Source: Sandaracinus sp.
Lineage (GTDB): Bacteria > Myxococcota_A > Polyangia > Polyangiales > Houyiibacteriaceae
DNA length: 52,780 bases
Direction of reading: 5' to 3'
NCBI GenBank assembly: GCA_020633125.1
Contig: JACKEH010000031.1
Location: 1 to 52,780 of the forward strand
In this document: one piece after another, positions 1 to 11,495 of the stretch
How the letters are laid out: every line of letters begins with the position of its first letter
How positions within the stretch are numbered: the stretch's first letter is position 1
The notes under the pieces: generated by a model
The model's database searches: none
The model's input: the letters and a program-made list of their open reading frames with translations, nothing else
Told to the model about the DNA's origin: nothing
Position numbers and translations under genes: made by a program

Positions 1-329
1 TCGCGGGGCTCGGCAACTACCTGAGGGCGGAGATCCTCTTCGTCGCGGGGCTTCGTCCTTCGCGAAGGCCTGGTGAGCTCGACGCGAGCCGTCGACGGTC
101 GCTCGCCGAAGCGACGCTCGAAGTCACGCTTCGTAGCTACCGCACGGGAGGCGTCACCGTCGACGCACGACGAGAAGCCGCGCTCGTCGAGGAGGGCGTG
201 CCGCGTCGGGCGCGACGCCATTACGTCTACGGGCGGGCGGGGCGTGCGTGTCGGCTCTGCGAGACCCCGATCGAGCGTGTCGAGCTCGGCGGCCGGCACG
301 TCTTCGTATGTCCGCGCTGCCAAGGCTGA
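1..329 (+). CDS. Nei/Fpg-type DNA glycosylase (endonuclease VIII family), C-terminal fragment
   Basis: The reading frame starting at base 3 is open from the window edge to a TGA at 327-329, so the 5' part of the gene lies outside. The fragment begins with a Gly-Leu-Gly-Asn-Tyr-Leu-Arg-Ala-Glu-Ile motif, the conserved helix-two-turn-helix element of Fpg/Nei glycosylases. It ends with a C-x2-C-x16-C-x2-C zinc finger (CRLC ... CPRC) followed by Gln-Gly, as in E. coli Nei. These enzymes excise oxidised bases and nick the strand during base-excision repair. The N-terminal catalytic Pro-Glu is outside the window, so Nei cannot be separated firmly from Fpg; the finger end resembles Nei more. It lies 24 bases upstream of an SNF2 helicase on the same strand. 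Confidence 0.85.
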   Translation, partial: AGLGNYLRAEILFVAGLRPSRRPGELDASRRRSLAEATLEVTLRSYRTGGVTVDARREAALVEEGVPRRARRHYVYGRAGRACRLCETPIERVELGGRHVFVCPRCQG

Positions 330-353
330 GGCGTTGACGCGCGCTCGTCGCGA

Positions 354-4202
<3,849 letters not shown>

Positions 4203-4222
4203 CCGCGCTAGGCTTCGACGCC

Positions 4223-4630
4223 ATGAGCGTCCCGACGATCACGGTTCCGATCTTCGACCACGTCTCCGTCGGGGTTCGTGACCTCGATCGCGCGGTCGCG
4301 TTCTACGACGCGACCTTGGCGCCGCTCGGCTTGGTGCGCCTCTTTCGAAGCGCACGCGCCGCGGGCTACGGGCCGGAGGGTTTCGAGGGCGAGGCGCCCT
4401 TCGCGGTGATCGCGTTCGGAGACGAAGCGCGCCCGATGCTCGGGCTTCACCTCGCGTTCGTCGCGAAGGACCGGACGGCGGTCGACGGATTCTTCGCGGC
4501 GGCGATCGCGAACGGCGGCGTCGACGACGGTCCGCCGGGGATTCGCGACCACTACGACCCCGGCTACTACGCGGCGTTCGTGCACGACCCCGACGGGAAT
4601 CGGCTCGAGGCCGTCGTGCACGAGCGCTGA
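4223..4630 (+). CDS. VOC-family (glyoxalase/bleomycin-resistance fold) protein
   Basis: This 135-residue protein starts at ATG 4223, 20 bases after the helicase stop. It opens with the typical VOC beginning FDHVSVGVRDLDRAVAFYDA and closes with FVHDPDGNRLEAVVHE, the metal-proximal beta strand with a conserved glutamate. His at the start of the first strand and Glu near the C-terminus are plausible metal ligands. A single betaalpha-betabeta-beta module pair of this length normally works as a homodimer. The substrate cannot be predicted: members include glyoxalase I, extradiol dioxygenases and antibiotic-binding proteins. Short spacing suggests co-transcription with the helicase, without implying shared function. 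Confidence 0.9.
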   Translation: MSVPTITVPIFDHVSVGVRDLDRAVAFYDATLAPLGLVRLFRSARAAGYGPEGFEGEAPFAVIAFGDEARPMLGLHLAFVAKDRTAVDGFFAAAIANGGVDDGPPGIRDHYDPGYYAAFVHDPDGNRLEAVVHER

Positions 4631-4650
4631 CGAGGCAACGTGCCCTTCTC

Positions 4651-5634
4651 TCAAGCCACTGGGCGCAGCGCGGCGTGGGCGAGCGACACGTCGTGGGCTT
4701 CGAGCGTCGCCGCGAAGTGCGAGGGAGGAAAGGGCGCGCCGCGCCGAAGGTTCACGCCCTGGAGCGTCCGGTCCATGACACGCCCGAGGTGCATGACGGC
4801 GGGACGGCTCGTGCCCCCTCGAAAGACTCGCACACCGCGTGCGCGCAGGCCTTCGAGGAAGGCGCGGTAGAACGGTCGCAACACGCCGCGTCCCCGAATC
4901 GGCGGCGCGAAGCAGAGGCCGAGGCTGGTGGCGGGCCCCCAGAACGGGTTCGCCACGTCGATCGACGCGCCGACGTGGCCGACCACGGTCTCGCCCTCGC
5001 GGACCACGAGCTGCAATGCCTCCGGATCACGCGCGGCGGTCTCCAGCTCTTCGCGTTGGCTCGCGATGAACTTCGGCAACGCGCAGAACCAACCGTGCTC
5101 GGGCTCTTCGACGAAGGTGCGCTCCAACATCGCGAAGACCTGGGGGAGGTCGTCCTCTCGCATCGGGGCGATGCGAAGGCCGGAGGGAAGGGGCGCGTCG
5201 TCGAGGAGCGCGAGCGCGCGGTCGACCTCGCCGACGAGCTGCACGCTGTCGATGCCGAGGCCGAGCCGGCGAAGCGCCGCGAGCACCGGCGGGTAGCTGG
5301 CGGGAACCAAGACGTCGAGCTCGGCGTCGAGCGTCGGCAGGACCGGTCCGAGCGTGTCGAGCAGCCAGGCTTCGACCTCGTCGGCCGGCACGTCGACGTC
5401 GTGATCGATCGCGACGTTCCACGACGGGGCGCCGAACCACGAGTCCGGAACGAAGCGCCACGCCGCGACCGCCGACACACGACCCGCGCGGCGATGCACG
5501 CGCACCGAGCCGGTCGTGTGATGAGGCGTCAGGTACGTGCGGATCGCCGCTTCGGCGGCGGGCGACTCCACGTAAGGGCGGTGACGCCGAAAGGCCGCGA
5601 GGCGCAGCGCGACGTGCTCGTCGAGGTCGGACAC
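4651..5634 (-). CDS. GNAT-family N-acetyltransferase, two-domain
   Basis: A 327-residue protein that starts at a GTG (5634). The C-terminal half carries the GNAT pattern: a strand with LQLVVREGETVVGHVGASID, then GLCFAPPIRGRGVLRPFYRA. The latter contains an R-x-x-G-x-G/A-like acetyl-CoA pyrophosphate loop followed by its helix. The N-terminal half (to about residue 140) looks like a degenerate second GNAT-like domain, as in many two-domain actinobacterial and myxobacterial enzymes. Such proteins acetylate amines from acetyl-CoA; the acceptor here is unknown. It converges tail-to-tail with the VOC gene (20-base gap), and no strong terminator hairpin is visible between them. Confidence 0.8.
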   Translation of the reverse strand: MSDLDEHVALRLAAFRRHRPYVESPAAEAAIRTYLTPHHTTGSVRVHRRAGRVSAVAAWRFVPDSWFGAPSWNVAIDHDVDVPADEVEAWLLDTLGPVLPTLDAELDVLVPASYPPVLAALRRLGLGIDSVQLVGEVDRALALLDDAPLPSGLRIAPMREDDLPQVFAMLERTFVEEPEHGWFCALPKFIASQREELETAARDPEALQLVVREGETVVGHVGASIDVANPFWGPATSLGLCFAPPIRGRGVLRPFYRAFLEGLRARGVRVFRGGTSRPAVMHLGRVMDRTLQGVNLRRGAPFPPSHFAATLEAHDVSLAHAALRPVA

Positions 5635-5743
5635 GGCGGCACCATCGCACCTTCGAGCGGGCCACGCCCTTCGTATTCCGGAGCGCGAGGCGGGGTCTCG
5701 TCTCGAGGGCGCGGCACGCGCGAACCGGGAACGACCTTCGCGA

Positions 5744-5965
5744 TCAGTGGAAGCCGCGCACCCACTCTTCGAGCGCGGTCATGGGCGCGAAGACGAGGTC
5801 CCACACCGTGATGCCCCAATGCGCCGATCGGATGCGTTGGTAGCCGTGGTTCACGAGCACGTGCGCGACACGCACGACGAGGTACGCGCCGCCGTAGGTC
5901 AAGGCGCTCACACCCAAGCAACCCAACGTCGCCAAGCCGCCGGACGTGGATCGCTCCTCGCGCAT
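5744..5965 (-). CDS. Small membrane protein, unknown function
   Basis: A 73-residue protein starting at ATG 5965. A longer frame reaches upstream to 6838, but that part is the antisense of the lipoprotein gene at 6113 and has shadow-like Arg/Glu-rich composition, so I use the internal ATG. The sequence has one clear hydrophobic segment at about residues 10-36 (Leu/Val/Ala-rich, ending AHVLV) and a second, weaker aromatic one near the C-terminus. A His/Tyr-rich hinge lies between them. No family is recognised. It lies downstream of nothing on its strand and is divergent from the lipoprotein gene at 6113; the 147-base gap between them contains an A/T-rich patch that could serve as a promoter. 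Confidence 0.6.
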   Translation of the reverse strand: MREERSTSGGLATLGCLGVSALTYGGAYLVVRVAHVLVNHGYQRIRSAHWGITVWDLVFAPMTALEEWVRGFH

Positions 5966-6112
5966 CGGCGTGGCGAACCGTGCGGCGATGGCCGGGCATT
6001 CCCGCCAGGTCCGCGGCGATGGCAATGATTCGTTGTCGATGAGAAAAGAAGGGCGCGCTTTTCTTTCGTGTGGGCCCCGGCATGCTGAGGACGTCCCCAG
6101 CAGGGAGGAAAC

Positions 6113-7135
6113 ATGACCCGCTTCGTCTCGATCCTCGTCTTCGCTTTCGCCTGTTCTCAATCCACCGAGCCGCCGATCGATCCGATCGACCCGATCGACC
6201 CCGTGAATCCCGTCGATCCAGTCACGAGCGTGTCCGACCCGCTCACGAGGTGTTTTCTCGACGGCGGTGAGCTCGTCCTTCGCCACGAGGTCGACAACGA
6301 CGACGTCACCGAGCACGGCGAGGTGATCTCGTTCGCCACGCAAGGCGAGCGCCTCGCGGTGGGCAGCGCGGACGGGACCCTGAAGCTCTGGACCCTCGAC
6401 GGGTTCCTCGGGACGCTCTCGTCGGGCGAGCTGCTCTACGGCGCCGAGCTCGCGGCGACGCCTTCGCTCGATCTCACCTTCGTCGGCGACGAGGTCTTCG
6501 GCGGTGACGCGCGTGGCCTCGTGACGGCGTGGGCGGTGCCCGAGTCGGGCGACACCTTCACCGGTGCGTTTCGAGTCGTCGGTGGCACCGATCCCGACGT
6601 CGCGATCGTCGCGGTCGCGGTGGACGGAGAGTGGCTCGCGCACGCCGAGGCGCGCGAAGGCGGGGCGGTGCGGCTTCGTCGGCTCGACGGAAGCACCGTG
6701 ATCGGACCCCTCGAGGTGTCGATGGAGAACGTGCTCGACCTCGCGTTCGTCGACGACGCGCTCTTCGTGGCCGGCGACGCGTTGGTGCGAGTCGACGCCG
6801 AAGGCCGCGTGGACACGCGGGCCGACGTCGAAGCGCACGAGCTCGCGGGTCGTGGCCAGACGCTCGCGACCGTCGACGGAGCGCGCGTCCGACTCTTCGA
6901 CACCGAACTGAACGAGCGATGGACGGGCGCGTCCGAGGCGTTCTCCGTCGCGCTCTCGCCCGACGCGGGCGTGGTGTTCTTGCTCGACGCCGAGAGCCTC
7001 GAGGTGCGCGCGGCCGACGACGGTCGCGTCTTGACCCGACGCACGTTGGACGCGGGCGTCGTCGTGCGCAGCGACGCGGCCTCGGTGTTCACGGCGTCGC
7101 GTGACGGCTTCGTTCGCGCGTTCGGCTGCGAGTGA
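6113..7135 (+). CDS. Predicted lipoprotein with WD40/beta-propeller-like repeats
   Basis: This 340-residue protein starts at ATG 6113 behind a good Shine-Dalgarno (GGGAGG, 6102-6107). It begins with a short signal peptide and a probable lipobox ending in Cys14 (AFAC). A Pro-Ile/Val-Asp repeat linker follows, then about 280 residues with propeller-type blade motifs such as AVGSADGTLKLWTLDG and LSPDAGVVFLLDAESL. The architecture is a surface- or periplasm-facing lipoprotein carrying a WD40-like propeller, usually a protein-binding scaffold. The downstream hairpin at 7173-7206 probably ends the transcript. The lipobox is a weak match, so a simple secreted protein is possible. Confidence 0.8.
   Translation: MTRFVSILVFAFACSQSTEPPIDPIDPIDPVNPVDPVTSVSDPLTRCFLDGGELVLRHEVDNDDVTEHGEVISFATQGERLAVGSADGTLKLWTLDGFLGTLSSGELLYGAELAATPSLDLTFVGDEVFGGDARGLVTAWAVPESGDTFTGAFRVVGGTDPDVAIVAVAVDGEWLAHAEAREGGAVRLRRLDGSTVIGPLEVSMENVLDLAFVDDALFVAGDALVRVDAEGRVDTRADVEAHELAGRGQTLATVDGARVRLFDTELNERWTGASEAFSVALSPDAGVVFLLDAESLEVRAADDGRVLTRRTLDAGVVVRSDAASVFTASRDGFVRAFGCE
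6173..6217 (+). repeat. Five tandem 9-bp units encoding a Pro-[Ile/Val]-[Asp/Asn] linker
   Basis: Five adjoining units, the first three nearly identical (CCGATCGAT/C) and the last two diverged (CCCGTGAAT, CCCGTCGAT), encode P-I-D three times, then P-V-N and P-V-D. They form the linker between the lipidated cysteine and the propeller of the 6113 lipoprotein. Unit length is a multiple of three, so copy-number change would alter only linker length. Confidence 0.8.
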
Positions 7136-7172
7136 CGGCTCGTCTCCGTTCGAGGGCGCCGAAGAAGAACAC

Positions 7173-7206
7173 GTGCGCCCACGCGATCGAGGTCGCGTGG
7201 GCGCAC
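7173..7206 (+). terminator. Strong hairpin, probable factor-independent terminator
   Basis: A perfect 14-bp stem (GTGCGCCCACGCGA / TCGCGTGGGCGCAC) with a 6-base TCGAGG loop lies 37 bases after the lipoprotein stop. An A-rich stretch (GAAGAAGAACAC) precedes it. There is no real T-tract, so termination efficiency is uncertain. No convergent gene is present, so it most likely ends the 6113 transcript. Confidence 0.6.
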
Positions 7207-7364
7207 GCGTTCGGGCTCGCCGACGTCGTGAGGCGGATTCGTTTTCGTGACGCGTGGGCCACGCTTCGAAGCTCTCGGTTTCGAAGACGTTTCGCGAAGC
7301 ACGAAACGGATGGGTCTACCCCGACACGCCGTGACGAATCGCTCCGAGCTGTCATGCTTGGGGG

Positions 7365-7979
7365 GTGCAGATCGGCACCTTCGTCGGAAGCCTGACGGAC
7401 CCCGAGCTCGGAGCCGACGCCCTGGTCAACGCCTCGAACCCCGAGGTGGCCTTGGGCTCGGGTGTGAGCGCCGCGATTCGTGAAGCGTGTGGTGGCCTCG
7501 CCTACCAACGCGCGATTCGCGAGGCGCTCGAAGACGAGTTCGGCGAGCCGCTCGAGGCCGACGATTGCCTCGTCACGGACGCTGGCGAGGCGAAGGCGTT
7601 TCGACACGTGCTGCACGTTCCCGCGGTGGATTTTCGTCGTCGCGGTGCGGACGGAGCGATCACGAACGCCGACCGCGTGGCGCGCTGCACACGTGCCGCG
7701 GTGGCGGCGGCGGACGAGCTCGCGGAAGGGGCCGCGTCGGCATCCGAAGGTGCCCCGTCTTCCGAAAGCAAAGCGTCCTTCGTGCTCGCGATGCCGCTGC
7801 TCGGGGCCGGGGTCGGTGGGCTCGGCGAGGTACGCAGCGCCGAGGTGATGCTCTCGGAGATCGCGCAGCGTCCGCCGCGCTTCGTCTCGGTGGTGCGTTT
7901 CGCGGTGCTACGCGAAGAGCACGCGCGTTTGGTGCGTCACGCGGCGGAGCGAGCTGGCCTCGCGCTGGAGCCCGCATGA
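7365..7979 (+). CDS. Macrodomain (ADP-ribose-binding) protein
   Basis: This 204-residue protein starts at GTG 7365. Residues 15-45 (ADALVNASNPEVALGSGVSA) match the N-terminal signature of macrodomains. An Ala-Leu-Val-Asn-Ala-Ser-Asn strand-loop contacts the adenine-distal ribose, followed by a Gly-Ser-Gly-Val loop. A second glycine-rich phosphate loop, PLLGAGVGGLG, lies near residue 145. Macrodomains bind, and often hydrolyse, ADP-ribose on proteins, nucleic acids or small metabolites. The gene overlaps the next one by 4 bases (ATGA), so the two are probably translationally coupled. A PARG-like hydrolase lies about 11 kb downstream. Substrate is not predictable. Confidence 0.85.
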   Translation: MQIGTFVGSLTDPELGADALVNASNPEVALGSGVSAAIREACGGLAYQRAIREALEDEFGEPLEADDCLVTDAGEAKAFRHVLHVPAVDFRRRGADGAITNADRVARCTRAAVAAADELAEGAASASEGAPSSESKASFVLAMPLLGAGVGGLGEVRSAEVMLSEIAQRPPRFVSVVRFAVLREEHARLVRHAAERAGLALEPA

Positions 7980-8575
7980 CGGTGGTCGCTGCTCACGGGC
8001 CTTTCGAGGTGGAGCGACGCGACGGTGCGTTGCCGACCTACCACCTTCGCCGCGACGGGAACGCGCTTCGTTGGGACGCGTTTGCGCGGGAGCTGGTCGA
8101 CGCGCCCGCGCTGCGGCAGGTGTTGGTCGACGCGCTGCGATCGGCCGAGCCCACGGCGTATTTCTTCGAGTGCGCACCATGGATCGCGGGCAACGATCCG
8201 AAGGTGGAGTGGGTGCTGGTGCCGACGCGTTCGTTCGAACGGGTGAAGCCGGACGTCGTTCCCTTTCGCGATCTCTTCGAGCCCGGCGCGGCGGTGACGA
8301 CGTTTCCGAACCTCCGTGGTGACGCGACGCTCGTGGTGCCGAACCCGACGGACGATCTCGCGCCCTACGGACACCTCGCGTCGTTCGTGCGCGAGGCGCC
8401 GCCCGCGCAGGTCGACGCGCTCTTCGCCGCGGTCGGGCAGGCGTTGCTCGACGTGCGAACGCGTCGTCGCGGCACCCTCTGGTTGAACACCGCGGGGCTC
8501 GGCGTCGATTGGTTGCACGTGCGGCTCGACTCGCGGCCGAAGTACTACCGGCACGAGCCCTACAAATCCGAGTGA
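7976..8575 (+). CDS. Uncharacterised protein (DUF6940-like), coupled to the macrodomain gene
   Basis: This 199-residue protein starts at ATG 7976, which overlaps the macrodomain stop. It has no signal peptide or membrane segment. Notable conserved-looking stretches are FFECAPWIAG near residue 65, ATLVVPNPTDDLAPYGHLASF near 120, and WLHVRLDSRPKYYRHEPY at the C-terminus. I associate this end with proteins annotated DUF6940, from memory and without a search. Translational coupling to a macrodomain suggests related function, possibly as a partner or client, but the sequence gives no catalytic signature I can name. Confidence 0.8.
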   Translation: MTVVAAHGPFEVERRDGALPTYHLRRDGNALRWDAFARELVDAPALRQVLVDALRSAEPTAYFFECAPWIAGNDPKVEWVLVPTRSFERVKPDVVPFRDLFEPGAAVTTFPNLRGDATLVVPNPTDDLAPYGHLASFVREAPPAQVDALFAAVGQALLDVRTRRRGTLWLNTAGLGVDWLHVRLDSRPKYYRHEPYKSE

Positions 8576-8698
8576 GAGCGACGACGCGGGTTCGGTCCGC
8601 GCGAGGTGGCTTCGGTTCGGCGCGTCCGCGGCACTCGTCCCTCGAAGGGAAGTCGGCGTCCGTGCCTCGGATTCGTGCTCCGAGACGTCGATTCGCGC

Positions 8699-10675
8699 TC
8701 ACTCGACGGGGACGAGCTCGACGCGCTCCACGTAGTCGCTGGTGGTGGACGAGATCAGCGTGCCGTCCTCGCTCGAGCGCTCTTCGGACGAGTCGTGGAG
8801 CTCGGTGAACGAGAGGTACGATCCGTCGGCTTGGCGGTCGGCACGCAGGGGCATCACCAGATGCCGCGGCTCCTCCGCGACCTCGCACGTGAAATCCGCG
8901 ACGGCGATCGTGTCGTACGACAGCCCGAGTCGAACGACCTCGACTCCGTCTTCGATCGACCCCGACACCGAGTCCACGCCGGTGACGGTGAGCGGCTCCT
9001 CGACGAAGCAGTGTCGGCCCAGACGGCCGCTTCCGCCGCCCATCGCGCCGAGGCCCTCCCAACTTCCGTCGGCGCGCCGGCGTAGGCGGAAGGTCGCGCT
9101 GTACGTCGCGCTCACCGCGCTCGACGCCTCTGCTCCGGACATCGGGTACACGCGCTCGAAGAGGTTCGTGTAGGTCCACGTGCCCGAGTACTCGACGTCG
9201 CCAGCGGGCTCCTCGATCGTGAACGCGCGGGTGGCCGTCGCGTCGGGAAGCTCGCCCGCGGGATCGGAGGCGCTCGCGGTGAGCAGCTCGCGCGCGGCGG
9301 GCACGTCGCTCGGTGGCTGGTAGGTCGTGCAGGCGCGGCCGAGCCCGGTGGTCACGACCTCGGTCTCGCCCAGCACGCCTTCGCCCGCGAGCACGAAGCG
9401 GACGCTCGCGCCTTCGAGCGCTCCCTCGGGGGTCGTCACGTCGACGCAGACGGGAATCGCGGCGGCGCCGGCGGGGACGGTGTCGCGCGTGTCGGTGAAC
9501 ACGACCCGCAAGCGCGCGTCCTCGACGAAGACCGGGATCACGTCGACCGCCGTGCGATCGGGTGCGAGCCGAACCTCGCCCACGAGGTCGACGAGCGAGG
9601 CCTCTTCGTGGGCGATCACGCGAAGCTCGGCGCAGAAGCGTCCGGTGTCGTCGGTGAAGCCGGAGGCGTCGAGCGCGATCGACGCGAGGCGCGAGCTGCG
9701 AAGGCTCACCGGCAGACCACCGAGCGGACGCGCGTCGTCGAAGCGGGCCGTGAGGCAGAGCTCGTGCACCTCGTCGACCTGGAGGTGCGCTTCGTCGTCG
9801 AGCCCGGAGAGCTCCACGTGCGGCACCTCGCCGCCCCAGAGGAAGTCTTCGAAGAGCAGCTGCTCGAAGACCAAGGTCGCGAACGCGGTCGCTTGCACGT
9901 CGACGACGATGCCGAGGTTCGACGGTGCGCCGTTCGGACGCCAGCGCACGCACGCGTTGCCCGCGGCGTTCGTGCGCGTGTCGGCCTCGATCAGCTCGCC
10001 GAAGGGTCGATCGCTGGCCGAGAGCGCGAAGCGCACCGGCGCGCGCGACCAGGGGCGCCCGTCGCGGTGCAGGATCGCGAGGCAGGTCAGTTGCGAGCCG
10101 GTGAAGTCGTAGGGAACGTCCGGCAGGGGGTCGAGGCGCAGGAGCGCGGTCTCGGCCGTGAGCTCCGCGAGGCGGCCCCACGCGCCCGGCGCGAGCTCCG
10201 CCAAGGTGACGCCCGAGAAGTGCGAGACCGGCACCGTCCACGTCGTGCCTTCGCCGCCCGGGATCTGCGGCTCGGCGTGGCCATCGTCCGAGAGCACGAA
10301 GGCCATCACGGGGTCGGCGAGGCTCAGGCCTTCCGCGTGAAGGGTGGCCGGCGTCGCGAAGACGAGCCCGGATGGATCGAAGTGCACGCCGGGGGAGGGC
10401 GCCTCGCCCAAGCCTTCGAAGCGCGCGGGGGTCATCGTGATCGCGACGTCGCGTTCGAGCGCGCCTGCGGGCACCTCGAAGCGCCAAAGGACGCCTTCGT
10501 GTGTCAGCTCGAGCGACCCGCCCGCGGCTCCGAGGGTCTCGGTCACCGGCTCGCCGACCAAGGTCTCCGACGCGAAGGCGCCGCCGTCGCTCGGTGAGAG
10601 CCCCGCGTCGGGGACGACGCCCGAAGACGACCCTTCGCAGGCGCAGAGCAGAACGAGAGCGGCGAGGCGGCGCAT
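8699..10675 (-). CDS. Large secreted lipoprotein with ZU5-like and Ig-like (Big) domains
   Basis: A 658-residue protein starting at ATG 10675. The signal peptide ends in a lipobox (LLCAC, Cys13), followed by a Ser/Gly-rich linker. Residues 40-160 contain a ZU5-like pattern: a GG-x-LELTHEGVLWRFEVPAGAL strand pair and a His-Phe-Ser-Gly end. The middle part contains successive Ig-like sandwiches of the bacterial Big_1 type, with recurring 'TNAAGNACVRWRP', 'TDDTGRFCAELRV' and 'TGLGRACTTYQPP' elements. The C-terminal 150 residues look like a separate beta-rich domain. It is probably an outer-membrane surface protein for adhesion or matrix contact. The codon use fits the neighbours. Confidence 0.8.
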   Translation of the reverse strand: MRRLAALVLLCACEGSSSGVVPDAGLSPSDGGAFASETLVGEPVTETLGAAGGSLELTHEGVLWRFEVPAGALERDVAITMTPARFEGLGEAPSPGVHFDPSGLVFATPATLHAEGLSLADPVMAFVLSDDGHAEPQIPGGEGTTWTVPVSHFSGVTLAELAPGAWGRLAELTAETALLRLDPLPDVPYDFTGSQLTCLAILHRDGRPWSRAPVRFALSASDRPFGELIEADTRTNAAGNACVRWRPNGAPSNLGIVVDVQATAFATLVFEQLLFEDFLWGGEVPHVELSGLDDEAHLQVDEVHELCLTARFDDARPLGGLPVSLRSSRLASIALDASGFTDDTGRFCAELRVIAHEEASLVDLVGEVRLAPDRTAVDVIPVFVEDARLRVVFTDTRDTVPAGAAAIPVCVDVTTPEGALEGASVRFVLAGEGVLGETEVVTTGLGRACTTYQPPSDVPAARELLTASASDPAGELPDATATRAFTIEEPAGDVEYSGTWTYTNLFERVYPMSGAEASSAVSATYSATFRLRRRADGSWEGLGAMGGGSGRLGRHCFVEEPLTVTGVDSVSGSIEDGVEVVRLGLSYDTIAVADFTCEVAEEPRHLVMPLRADRQADGSYLSFTELHDSSEERSSEDGTLISSTTSDYVERVELVPVE

Positions 10676-10721
10676 GCCGCGACGGTGGGGGCTGCCGGTG
10701 GGCGTCGCGAGTTAAGCGCGG

Positions 10722-11345
10722 TTAAACGCGCGGGCGAAGCATGCGTAAGACGAGCTCGGTGAGGTCGTCGAGCAGCGCCTCGCGCGCCACACCTTTCGGC
10801 GGACCGAGCAACATCGCGACGTAGGCACCACGCACCATGTGCGAGACGAGGAAGATCGCGTGCGGGAGTCCGGCGAGATCGACCTCGGTCTGGCGGTGCG
10901 CGCTTCCCGTGGCGGCGATGGCGACGAGTCGAATCGCGAGCTCGTCGACGACTCGAAGGCGGCCGAGGAAGGGCACGCTGGTGATCGCGCGTACGAGCTT
11001 GCGGCGGCGGTAGAGGGCTTCGAAGACGTCGCCGAGCCACGTGCGCATCGCGGGCTCGAAGGGCTCGCCGTGCCGCGCGTTCATGCTGGCCTCGAGCGCG
11101 TCGAGCACGGTGCGAATCTCACGCGCGACCAGGAGCGCGACCATCGTGTCGCCGTCGGGGAAGTATTCGTAGAGGGTGCCGATGCTCGCGCCCGCGCGTT
11201 CGGCGACCCGGTTGGTCGTCAGCGCCGCGTAGCCCTCGTCTTCGAGAACCCGAGCCGTCGCGTCGAGGAGGGCGTCGAAGGTCGCGCGAGAGCGGGCCTG
11301 GCGTGGCCATTTTCGCGGCTGAGGGTCGAGGCGGTCAGGCTTCAT
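10722..11345 (-). CDS. TetR-family transcriptional regulator
   Basis: This 207-residue protein starts at ATG 11345. The N-terminal helix-turn-helix spans about residues 22-66, with the family motif TTNRVAERAGASIGTLYEYF and the following hydrophobic helix. The rest is an all-helical ligand/dimer domain of the size usual for TetR repressors. It is divergent from the MpaB-type oxygenase gene at 11496. The 150-base gap holds a 10-bp perfect inverted repeat (11436-11471) that is the obvious operator candidate, and a stem-loop at 11370-11397 (9-bp stem CCCGACGGC) in its own leader. The ligand is unknown. By analogy it would repress itself and the divergent oxygenase. Confidence 0.92.
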   Translation of the reverse strand: MKPDRLDPQPRKWPRQARSRATFDALLDATARVLEDEGYAALTTNRVAERAGASIGTLYEYFPDGDTMVALLVAREIRTVLDALEASMNARHGEPFEPAMRTWLGDVFEALYRRRKLVRAITSVPFLGRLRVVDELAIRLVAIAATGSAHRQTEVDLAGLPHAIFLVSHMVRGAYVAMLLGPPKGVAREALLDDLTELVLRMLRPRV

Positions 11346-11435
11346 CCGGGCGGTCCTTCGGTTCGGTCTCCCGACGGCGACCTCACGTGCCGTCGGGCTC
11401 GCTCCCTTCGGTCACTCGCTGAAAACGGCATCTCC

Positions 11436-11471
11436 ATAATCCGAGTATGAACCGTGTTTTGCTCGGATTAT
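11436..11471. promoter_or_regulatory. Inverted repeat between tetR-type and oxygenase genes, candidate operator
   Basis: The half-sites ATAATCCGAG (11436-11445) and CTCGGATTAT (11462-11471) are exact reverse complements separated by 16 bases. The site is markedly A/T-rich for this window and lies in the divergent intergenic region, ending 24 bases before the oxygenase ATG. Position and symmetry fit a dimeric TetR-family operator overlapping the promoters, with half-site centres 26 bases apart. Confidence 0.65.
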
Positions 11472-11495
11472 CCTGGGGAGGCAAGGAGGGGGTCC

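Noticed and set aside
5966..6838. An N-terminal extension of the small membrane protein gene to 6838
   Set aside because: The extension is antisense to the 6113 lipoprotein and has no protein-like pattern. The internal ATG at 5965 gives a clean membrane protein.
11454..11495. An upstream start for the MpaB-type gene
   Set aside because: It would place the start inside the inverted repeat, and the strong AAGGAGGGGG serves ATG 11496.
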